From: an uncultured Mitsuokella sp.
GTDB lineage: Bacteria > Bacillota > Negativicutes > Selenomonadales > Selenomonadaceae
Direction of reading: 5' to 3'
NCBI GenBank assembly: GCA_900770895.1
Contig: CAAGMF010000185.1
Span: 1 to 12,710, forward strand
Length of the DNA: 12,710 bases
In this document: positions 7,038 to 12,710 of the stretch, in pieces
Position numbering within the stretch: position 1 is the stretch's first letter
Layout of the letters: each line of letters opens with the position of its first letter
Notes under the pieces: generated by a model
Databases searched by the model: none
What the model saw: the letters and a program-made list of their open reading frames with translations, nothing else
Told to the model about the DNA's origin: nothing
Made by a program: the position numbers and the translations under genes

Positions 7038-8013
7038 GCTGGCCCTGTGGCAGGCCGACTATGTGGCCGAGCAGCTCAAGGAGCATTATGCGGAGGAATA
7101 TCCGGACCTCGTCATAGAGAAGAAGCTCATCACTACGAAGGGGGACAAGGTCCTCGATGCACCACTGGCGAAAATCGGCGGCAAGGGCCTGTTCACAAAG
7201 GAGCTCGAGCAGGCGATGCTGGACGGGCAGATCGATCTGGCTGTGCACAGCCTCAAGGATATGCCGACGGCACTGCCAGAGGGATTGACGTTAGCGGCCA
7301 TCACGAAGCGGGGCGGCAGTGGCGATGCCTTCGTGAGCCATAAATATGCCCATTTCTATGAGCTGCCGCGCGGAGCGAAAGTCGGCACCTCGAGCCTGCG
7401 CCGGCAGGCCCAGCTGCTGCATGTGCGTCCGGATCTCCAGATTGAGAGCCTGCGCGGCAATGTTCTGACGCGGCTCAAGAAACTGGATAATGATGAGTTC
7501 GATGCCATCATACTGGCGGTGGCCGGTCTGAAGCGTCTGGGCTACAGCGGCCAGATCACCGAGGTACTGCCGAAGCGCATCATGCTGCCGGCGGTCGGGC
7601 AGGGAGCGCTGGCCATCGAGACGCGCGCTGATGATCAGGAAATGATACAGGCTGTCGATTTCCTCAATGATGAGCAGACGGTGGCCTGTGCTCAGGCGGA
7701 GCGATCGTTCCTGGCGCGCGTTGAGGGCGGCTGCCAGGTGCCGGTGGGCGTCTATGCTGAGCCGGAGGTACAGTTCGGTCAGGCGCTGAATATGAGCCGC
7801 CGGGGCAACATGTTTGCCCGTGCTGTCTATACCGGTCGCATAAAGGTGGAGGCCGTCATCGCATCGCTCGATGGCAAGCGCCTTTATCGCAGCGCTGTCC
7901 AGGGACAGGCCGGCCAGGCGCGTCAGCTCGGACGCCAGCTGGCCGATGAGCTGCTTGATCAGGGCGGTCTCGCGATCATGCATGAGCTGGGGCTCCTGCT
8001 CGACCGCCAGTAA
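7000..8013 (+). CDS. hemC: Hydroxymethylbilane synthase (porphobilinogen deaminase)
   Basis: 337 residues. It joins four porphobilinogens into hydroxymethylbilane on a dipyrromethane cofactor. Motifs: IGTRSSELALWQ (7-18), KIGGKGLFTKELE (58-70), DLAVHSLKDMPT (79-90) with catalytic Asp87, GTSSLRRQ (129-136), LRGNVLTRL (151-159), AVGQGALAIE (198-207) and VEGGCQVPVG (241-250) with cofactor-bearing Cys245. The start is taken as GTG 7000, because family proteins begin just before IGTRSS and an AAAGGAGAGG site sits at 6981-6990; an upstream in-frame ATG at 6934 would add an implausible Arg/Cys-rich leader. It overlaps hemA by 38 bases. At 337 residues it is longer than E. coli HemC (313), mainly through about 20 extra residues between GVYAE (250-254) and IKVEAV (281-286). 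Confidence 0.96.
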   Translation: MKQKLIIGTRSSELALWQADYVAEQLKEHYAEEYPDLVIEKKLITTKGDKVLDAPLAKIGGKGLFTKELEQAMLDGQIDLAVHSLKDMPTALPEGLTLAAITKRGGSGDAFVSHKYAHFYELPRGAKVGTSSLRRQAQLLHVRPDLQIESLRGNVLTRLKKLDNDEFDAIILAVAGLKRLGYSGQITEVLPKRIMLPAVGQGALAIETRADDQEMIQAVDFLNDEQTVACAQAERSFLARVEGGCQVPVGVYAEPEVQFGQALNMSRRGNMFARAVYTGRIKVEAVIASLDGKRLYRSAVQGQAGQARQLGRQLADELLDQGGLAIMHELGLLLDRQ

Positions 8014-8058
8014 AACAGATTCAGACATATATGTGATGCATATAGAAGGGAGTACAGC

Positions 8059-9600
8059 ATGGCAGGAATGGTGTATTTGGTAGGAGCTGGTCCGGGCGAT
8101 TATCGTCTGCTCACATTGAAGGGCAGGGACTGCCTCGCGCAGGCCGATGTGGTCGTGTATGACCGTCTCGTCGATCCGCAGGAGCTGCAGTGGGCGCCGG
8201 CCGGAGCCGAATTCGTCTATGTCGGCAAGGCAGCCAGCAATCATACGATGCCGCAGTCGGAAATCAGCCAGTTGCTCGTGGACAAGGCCAAAGAGGGGAA
8301 AACAGTCGTGCGCCTCAAGGGCGGCGATCCCTATGTGTTCGGCCGGGGCGGCGAGGAAGGACTGCTGCTGCGCGAGAACGGTATCGATTTCGAGGTCGTA
8401 CCGGGCATCACATCGGCTGTGGCTGTGCCGTCGTATGCCGGCATACCGGTCACGCACCGGGCGGTAGCCACCTCGTTCGCGGTTATCACCGGTCATGAGG
8501 ATCCGACGAAAGAGGCTTCCCAGCTGAAATGGGACAAGCTGGCCACCGGTGTCGATACGCTGATATTCCTTATGGGCTTGTCGAATCTGCCGTATATCAC
8601 GCAGCAGCTCATCGCCAACGGGCGTTCGGCTGATACGCCGGCTGCGGTCATCCGCTGGGGCACGCGCACGAATCAGCGGGTACTCGTCACGACGGTCGGC
8701 ACGGCGGCCGCCGATGTGGAGAAAGCCGGGCTGAAGCCGCCTGCCATATTCATCGTCGGCGAGGTCGTGAAGTACCGCGATCAGCTCGACTGGTTCGACC
8801 GGCAGGCCCAGCGGCCGCTATTCGGTCATACGGTCCTCGTGACGCGTGCACGGGCCCAGGCATCGCGTCTGAGCCAGACGCTCGAGAATATGGGGGCCCG
8901 GGTCATCGAGCTCCCCGCCATCGCCATAACGCCGCCGAGCGATGATTATGAGGCACTCGATGCGGCCATCGACCACATCGATGATTTCCACTGGCTCGTA
9001 TTCACGAGCGTCAATGGCGTCGAGCAGTTCTTCGCCCGCATGGAGCGGCATGGCCTCGACACGCGCGCGCTCGGCTACGCCCGTGTAGCCGCTATCGGCC
9101 GGGCTACGGCCGGGGCGCTGCAGCGCTATGGCATCAAAGCCGATCTGGTGCCGGATGAGTATCGGGCCGAGACATTGGCGGAGGCATTGCAGGGGCAGCT
9201 GCCACCACATGCGAAAGTATTGCTGGCCCGAGCGGAAAAAGCTCGCGAGGTACTGCCGGAGAAACTGCGGGCCTGCGGCGCTGAGGTAACAGTAGCGCCC
9301 GCCTATGCGACTCAGGCCGCCGAGCTCGATGAGGCTGCCCGTCAGGAGGTCGCTCAGCAGATAGAGGCTGGCGACATCGACATCGTGACATTCACGAGTT
9401 CGTCGACCGTCGAGAATCTCATCAAGCTCCTGGGGCTGGAGCCGTTGCAGGCCAAGGGCCTGCTCAAGGCCTGCATCGGTCCGATCACGGCCGACAAGCT
9501 CCGCAGCCATGGGCTCGAACCGGATATCGTTGCCACCGAATACACGATTCCCGGCCTTGTAAACGCCATAGAGGCACATCTGCGCGCGGCCAATCAATAA
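8059..9600 (+). CDS. cobA-hemD: Fused uroporphyrinogen-III C-methyltransferase / uroporphyrinogen-III synthase
   Basis: 513 residues in two enzymes. Residues 1 to about 250 are SUMT (CobA): VYLVGAGPGDYRLLTLKG (5-22), VVYDRLVD (32-39), VRLKGGDPYVFGRGGEE (84-100), VVPGITSAVAVPSYAGIPVTHR (113-134, SAM-binding), and DTLIFLMG (166-173). This half methylates uroporphyrinogen III at C2 and C7 to precorrin-2. Residues from about 256 are UROS (HemD): HTVLVTRARAQ (257-267), LVFTSVNGVEQFF and VTFTSSSTVENL, which closes hydroxymethylbilane to uroporphyrinogen III. The same fusion is known from Clostridium josui and Selenomonas ruminantium. Making and methylating uroporphyrinogen III in one protein favours the siroheme/B12 branch. 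Start ATG 8059 follows AAGGGAG (8046-8052). The 45-base gap from hemC holds a palindrome ACATATATGT (8025-8034). Confidence 0.96.
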   Translation: MAGMVYLVGAGPGDYRLLTLKGRDCLAQADVVVYDRLVDPQELQWAPAGAEFVYVGKAASNHTMPQSEISQLLVDKAKEGKTVVRLKGGDPYVFGRGGEEGLLLRENGIDFEVVPGITSAVAVPSYAGIPVTHRAVATSFAVITGHEDPTKEASQLKWDKLATGVDTLIFLMGLSNLPYITQQLIANGRSADTPAAVIRWGTRTNQRVLVTTVGTAAADVEKAGLKPPAIFIVGEVVKYRDQLDWFDRQAQRPLFGHTVLVTRARAQASRLSQTLENMGARVIELPAIAITPPSDDYEALDAAIDHIDDFHWLVFTSVNGVEQFFARMERHGLDTRALGYARVAAIGRATAGALQRYGIKADLVPDEYRAETLAEALQGQLPPHAKVLLARAEKAREVLPEKLRACGAEVTVAPAYATQAAELDEAARQEVAQQIEAGDIDIVTFTSSSTVENLIKLLGLEPLQAKGLLKACIGPITADKLRSHGLEPDIVATEYTIPGLVNAIEAHLRAANQ

Positions 9601-9636
9601 CCGCAGCCAAGGGGCTATCGTGAGCTGGATGGGGGA

Positions 9637-9665
9637 GAGTCCGGCCCCTGGCAGAGGCCGGGCTC
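9637..9665 (+). promoter_or_regulatory. Intercistronic RNA hairpin between cobA-hemD and hemB
   Basis: A ten-pair stem (GAGTCCGGCC 9637-9646 with GGCCGGGCTC 9656-9665, one G-U pair) with a nine-base loop. A competing helix could form between AGGGGC (9610-9615) and GCCCCT (9644-9649). The next T-run (9685-9690) is about 20 bases past the stem, so this is not a classical terminator. It may affect mRNA stability or partial read-through into hemB-hemL. I do not see a cobalamin-riboswitch core or B12 box. Confidence 0.45.
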
Positions 9666-9711
9666 CTGATATGAGGAAAAAGTATTTTTTATATAGTGGA
9701 GGCATCGTCCT

Positions 9712-10686
9712 ATGTATGAACAGAAACTTCGTCCGCGCCGTATGCGCATCAGCCCGAATGTCCGGGCCATGGTCCGCGAGACAACGATCAGCGTAAAGGA
9801 TTTCGTCTATCCGCTCTTCGTCGTTCCCGGGACGAACGTCAAAGAAGAGATACCGAGCATGCCGGGCTGCTATCACCTGTCGGTCGACAATGCGGTCGAG
9901 CTCGCCAAGGAAATCGCCAGCCTCGGCATACCGTCCGTCGAGGTGTTCGGCCTGCCGGAGTACAAGGACGATATCGGCTCGTCGGCCTGGGATATGACGA
10001 GCCCGGTGCAGCGGGCCATCGCTGCCATAAAGAAAGCCGTCCCCGATCTCGTGATCGTCGGCGATGTCTGCCTGTGCCAGTACACGAGCCACGGTCATTG
10101 TGGCTGCCTCGATGGCCACTATGTCGATAACGATAAGACGCTCGGGCTGCTGCAGAAGGTGGCTCTGTCGCAGGCCGAGTCCGGTGCTGATATCATCGCG
10201 CCGTCGGACATGATGGACGGCCGTGTAGCGGCAATCCGCGAGGCTCTTGATGAAAAGGGCTTCATCAATACGTCCATCATGAGCTATGCCGTGAAATACG
10301 CCTCGGGCTACTATGGGCCTTTCCGCGATGCTGCGGACTCGGCACCGCAGTTCGGTGATCGCCGCCAGTATCAGATGGATCCGGCCAATGCGCATGAGGC
10401 ATTGAAAGAGGTAGATCTGGACATTGCCGAGGGGGCTGACATCATCATGGTGAAACCGGCGCTCGCCTACCTTGATATCGTGCGCCAGGTGCGTGACCAT
10501 ATCCATCATCCGGTCGCTACGTACAACGTCAGCGGCGAGTACGCCATGGTCAAGGCGGCGGCGCAGAATGGCTGGATCGATGAGAAGCGCATCGTCCTCG
10601 AGACGCTGACGAGTATGAAGCGGGCTGGTGCCGATATCATCATAACGTATCATGCCATCGATGCTGCCAAGTGGCTCAAGGGCTGA
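9712..10686 (+). CDS. hemB: 5-aminolevulinate dehydratase (porphobilinogen synthase), zinc type
   Basis: 324 residues, the usual length. It condenses two 5-aminolevulinates into porphobilinogen. The sequence RISPNVRAMVRET (12-24) and YPLFVVPG (33-40) opens the barrel. Three Cys at 120, 122 and 130 in GDVCLCQYTSHGHCG form the catalytic zinc site, at the same positions as in E. coli HemB. The two Schiff-base lysines are Lys195 (YAVKYAS) and Lys248 (IMVKPA). Other family motifs are IIAPSDMMDGRV (161-172), QFGDRRQYQMDPAN (213-226) and YNVSGEYAMVK (271-281). Start ATG 9712 follows GGAGG at 9698-9702. A 111-base gap, the longest inside the operon, precedes it, while hemL follows after 13 bases. Confidence 0.97.
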   Translation: MYEQKLRPRRMRISPNVRAMVRETTISVKDFVYPLFVVPGTNVKEEIPSMPGCYHLSVDNAVELAKEIASLGIPSVEVFGLPEYKDDIGSSAWDMTSPVQRAIAAIKKAVPDLVIVGDVCLCQYTSHGHCGCLDGHYVDNDKTLGLLQKVALSQAESGADIIAPSDMMDGRVAAIREALDEKGFINTSIMSYAVKYASGYYGPFRDAADSAPQFGDRRQYQMDPANAHEALKEVDLDIAEGADIIMVKPALAYLDIVRQVRDHIHHPVATYNVSGEYAMVKAAAQNGWIDEKRIVLETLTSMKRAGADIIITYHAIDAAKWLKG

Positions 10687-10699
10687 GAGAGGAGCAAAC

Positions 10700-12010
10700 A
10701 TGCTGAATCAAACGAAATCCGCCGCTGCCTTTGCGGAAGCGAAGAAGTATATGCCGGGTGGCGTTAACAGCCCCGTCCGGTCCTATGCCAATGTCAACTG
10801 CACGCCGCCGTTCATCGACCACGGCCTCGGTGACCGCATATTCGATATCGATGGCAACGAGTATATCGATTATGTGGGCTCCTGGGGACCGCTCGTCGTC
10901 GGGCATGCGCATCCGCAGGTCGTACAGGCGCTCAAGGAGGCCGTAGAGCGCGGCACAAGCTACGGGGCACCGACCGTCATCGAGACCGAGCTCGCGAAAA
11001 AAGTGCACGAGATATATCCGAACATCGAGGTCATCCGCATGGTGAACTCGGGCACCGAGGCTACCATGAGTGCGCTGCGTCTGGCGCGCGGCTACACGCA
11101 TCGGGACAAGATCGTCAAATTCATCGGCTGCTACCATGGACACAGCGACAGTCTGCTCGTATCGGCCGGCTCAGGCATGGCCACGTTCGGCGTGCCGAGC
11201 TCGCCCGGTGTCACGCGCGGCACAGCGGCTGATACGATCGCTGTGCCGTACAACGATCCTGAGGCCATAACGAAGGTCATGGACGAGCAGGGCGATGAGA
11301 TCGCTGCCATCATCGTCGAGCCAGTGGCTGGCAACATGGGCTGCGTGCCGCCGCGTCCGGGCTTCCTCCAGCTGCTGCGCGAGCTGACGGCTCAGCACGG
11401 TACGCTGCTGATATTCGATGAGGTCATGTGCGGCTTCCGTGTCTCGCTCGGCGGGGCACAGGGTGCCTACGACATAAAGCCGGATCTGACGTGCCTCGGC
11501 AAGATCATCGGCGGCGGCCTGCCCGTAGCTGCCTATGGCGGCCGCGAGGAAATCATGCGTCAGATATCGCCGGACGGCCCGGTCTATCAGGCCGGGACGC
11601 TGTCGGGCAATCCGCTGGCCATGACGGCCGGCCTTGAGACGCTGAAGCTCATATCGGCGGATGGAGATTCCTTCAACAAGAAGCTGGAGGCCAATACGAC
11701 GCGGCTGCTGGATGGCTGGAAGCAGCAGGCGCAGAAGGCCGGCGTGGCCATCCAGGCTCATCAGGCCGGCTCGATGTTCGGCATATTCTTCAGTGAGAAA
11801 GAGGTCTGGAACTACGATGACTCGGCAGCCGCCGATCAGCAGGCATTCGCGGTCTGGTTCCGTGCCATGCTCGAGCAGGGCATCTATCTGGCCCCGTCTC
11901 AGTTCGAGACACTGTTCATGAGCGGCGCTCATACCGACGCTGATATCGACCGCACGATAGCAGCTGCTGGATCCGCTTTCGCTGCCGTGGCTGAGTCGCG
12001 CAGAAAATAA
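10700..12010 (+). CDS. hemL: Glutamate-1-semialdehyde 2,1-aminomutase
   Basis: 436 residues, full length. A PLP enzyme of aminotransferase class III fold that converts glutamate-1-semialdehyde (made by HemA) to 5-aminolevulinate (used by HemB). Motifs: MPGGVNSPVRSY (18-29), IDYVGSWGPLVVGHAHP (56-72), VNSGTEATMSALRLARG (115-131), CYHGHSDSLLVSAGSG (144-159), FDEVMCGFRVSLGGAQG (239-255) and LGKIIGGGLPVAAYGG (267-282), where Lys268 is the PLP lysine. The start is taken as ATG 10700 because GAGAGGAG (10686-10693) is well placed and the protein begins like its family; an in-frame ATG at 10652 lies inside hemB without a clear ribosome site. It is the last gene of the operon; a terminator-like hairpin begins 28 bases after the stop. 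Confidence 0.97.
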   Translation: MLNQTKSAAAFAEAKKYMPGGVNSPVRSYANVNCTPPFIDHGLGDRIFDIDGNEYIDYVGSWGPLVVGHAHPQVVQALKEAVERGTSYGAPTVIETELAKKVHEIYPNIEVIRMVNSGTEATMSALRLARGYTHRDKIVKFIGCYHGHSDSLLVSAGSGMATFGVPSSPGVTRGTAADTIAVPYNDPEAITKVMDEQGDEIAAIIVEPVAGNMGCVPPRPGFLQLLRELTAQHGTLLIFDEVMCGFRVSLGGAQGAYDIKPDLTCLGKIIGGGLPVAAYGGREEIMRQISPDGPVYQAGTLSGNPLAMTAGLETLKLISADGDSFNKKLEANTTRLLDGWKQQAQKAGVAIQAHQAGSMFGIFFSEKEVWNYDDSAAADQQAFAVWFRAMLEQGIYLAPSQFETLFMSGAHTDADIDRTIAAAGSAFAAVAESRRK

Positions 12011-12013
12011 TAA

Positions 12014-12031
12014 GGCAAGAAAATAATTGCC
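12014..12031 (-). terminator. Weak candidate terminator for the NlpC/P60 gene
   Basis: Read on the minus strand, GGCAA and TTGCC form a five-pair stem with an eight-base loop, followed by a T-rich TTATTATTTTC tract. The larger stem at 12039-12082 would form first in this transcript and could contribute, but has no T-run of its own on this strand. Confidence 0.35.
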
Positions 12032-12038
12032 GACATAC

Positions 12039-12093
12039 CCCCTGGATGGACAGCAAAAAAATAAGCTGATCCCGTCCAGGGGATTGTCTTTTT
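12039..12093 (+). terminator. Terminator-like hairpin after hemL
   Basis: An 11-pair stem joins 12039-12049 (CCCCTGGATGG) with 12072-12082 (CCGTCCAGGGG), with one G-U pair. The A-rich loop can pair further (CAGC 12051-12054 with GCTG 12065-12068). The sequence ATTGTC and five T (12089-12093) follow. It lies between convergent genes and probably ends the tetrapyrrole transcript. Confidence 0.7.
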
Positions 12094-12128
12094 ACAGGCA
12101 ATAGCCTACGACGAAGTCAGCTTATGAT

Positions 12129-12710
12129 TCATTGTACGATGTGTTTGCCGCCCAGGTATTTCGGCTGCCAGTAGGAGCTCGTCAGCGTGTCGATGATGAC
12201 GCCGCGGCTCGAGCTGGCATGGATGAACTGGTTGTTGCCCAGATAGATGCCGCAATGGCTGGCGCCGGGCGCATAGGTGGTGAAGAATACGAGATCGCCG
12301 GGGACGAGCTCGTTCGTGCTGCGGGTGCGCAGCCCGAGTTTGTACTGCTCATCGGCCGTGCGTGGGATGCGTATGCCGTTTTCCGCGAAGACGTATTGCA
12401 GGTAGCCGGAGCAGTCGAAGGCTTTCGGTGTATCACCGCCGAAGGAATACGGGACGCCGATATACGATTTGGCACTCTTGAGCAACGAGTTCACTTTGTA
12501 GCGGGCCAAGATCTGGCGACCGTTCGGAGCTAGTGGAGCGCTCGCCGGGCGGTGATAGGTGGTCGCGGATTTCTTCTGCGGCGGCTTCACATTGCTGCCC
12601 CAGGGACGCTGCTTGGCCGTCTTCAGGGCGCGCCAGGTGGCGTTGTTGACCTTGCCGGTTATGCGGATCTTGTTGTCGCGCTGGAACTCAGCGACCGCGC
12701 GTTCGGTATC
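12129..12710 (-). CDS. NlpC/P60 peptidoglycan endopeptidase with N-terminal peptidoglycan-binding domain, 5' end outside window
   Basis: The visible 193 residues run open to the right edge of the window, so the start is not included. The GTG at 12590 is internal: upstream codons continue in frame as TERAVAEFQRDNKI ... ITGKVNNATWRAL, the second half of a PG_binding_1 (three-helix) domain. A Pro/Lys-rich linker follows, then an NlpC/P60 domain: YIGVPYSFGGDTPKAFDCSG with the catalytic Cys, RIPRTADEQY, LVPGDLVFF, SHCGIYLGNNQFIHAS with the catalytic His and, in FIHAS, the usual third polar residue. Such enzymes cut the D-Glu-meso-diaminopimelate bond of cell-wall peptides outside the cytoplasmic membrane. 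It is convergent with the tetrapyrrole operon and functionally unrelated to it. Any signal peptide would be beyond the window. Confidence 0.92.
   Translation of the reverse strand, partial: DTERAVAEFQRDNKIRITGKVNNATWRALKTAKQRPWGSNVKPPQKKSATTYHRPASAPLAPNGRQILARYKVNSLLKSAKSYIGVPYSFGGDTPKAFDCSGYLQYVFAENGIRIPRTADEQYKLGLRTRSTNELVPGDLVFFTTYAPGASHCGIYLGNNQFIHASSSRGVIIDTLTSSYWQPKYLGGKHIVQ

Noticed and set aside
7291..8496. 401-codon minus-strand frame across hemC and cobA-hemD
   Set aside because: Shadow frame of two recognised genes; no motif and no ribosome site.
9601..9711. Cobalamin riboswitch before hemB
   Set aside because: The gap is only 111 bases and lacks the B12-box and core motifs I know; only a simple hairpin is visible.
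8818..10701. 627-codon open frame on the minus strand across cobA-hemD and hemB
   Set aside because: It lies wholly opposite two well-recognised genes, and its translation (rich in His, Arg, Ile, Asp) matches nothing. Such frames arise when the sense genes rarely use TTA, CTA or TCA codons.
12061..12125. Nine-base inverted repeat ATAAGCTGA (12061-12069) / TCAGCTTAT (12117-12125) as an insertion-element end or attachment site
   Set aside because: Too short, no transposase or target duplication, and it overlaps the hemL terminator region; probably part of the 3'-end structure.

Overview
The window looks like chromosomal DNA from an anaerobic Firmicute of the Negativicutes type (Selenomonas and relatives). 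This is inference from gene content: a C5-pathway tetrapyrrole operon with a fused CobA-HemD protein and a Zn-type HemB, a short CstA, a SPINDLY/OGT-like glycosyltransferase, strong AGGAGG-type ribosome sites, and GC-rich genes separated by AT-rich gaps. No 16S or other decisive marker is present, so the genus stays open.

Layout, left to right. (1) 1-806 (+) is the 3' part of a membrane-anchored metallophosphoesterase whose start lies outside the window. (2) 881-2446 and 2443-3309 (+) are a pair joined by a 4-base ATGA overlap: an OGT/SPINDLY-type glycosyltransferase, then a protein with a degraded class I methyltransferase fold. Both appear to lack residues normally needed for catalysis or cofactor binding. 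(3) 3518-4948 (+) is a CstA-family transporter transcribed alone. It has a 5' leader of about 135 bases containing a promoter, a perfect 14-base palindrome and two mutually exclusive helices, and it ends at a strong terminator (4984-5016). (4) 5087-12010 (+) is a six-gene tetrapyrrole operon: precorrin-2 dehydrogenase/ferrochelatase, hemA, hemC, cobA-hemD, hemB, hemL. A terminator-like hairpin follows it. (5) 12129-12710 (-) is the 3' part of a convergent NlpC/P60 cell-wall endopeptidase with a peptidoglycan-binding domain upstream; its start lies beyond the right edge.

The tetrapyrrole operon makes biochemical sense as a unit. HemA and HemL turn glutamyl-tRNA into 5-aminolevulinate, HemB makes porphobilinogen, HemC makes hydroxymethylbilane, the HemD half closes uroporphyrinogen III, the CobA half methylates it to precorrin-2, and the first gene oxidises precorrin-2 to sirohydrochlorin with possible iron insertion. 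No protoheme-branch gene (hemE/F/N/G/H) or ahb gene is visible, so within this window the operon points to siroheme and/or corrinoids.

I see no CRISPR array, transposase, tRNA, rRNA, phage gene or defence system. I found no convincing wholly new system. The places most worth a second look are the glycosyltransferase/methyltransferase-like pair (catalytic substitutions plus an 8-T tract) and the cstA leader.
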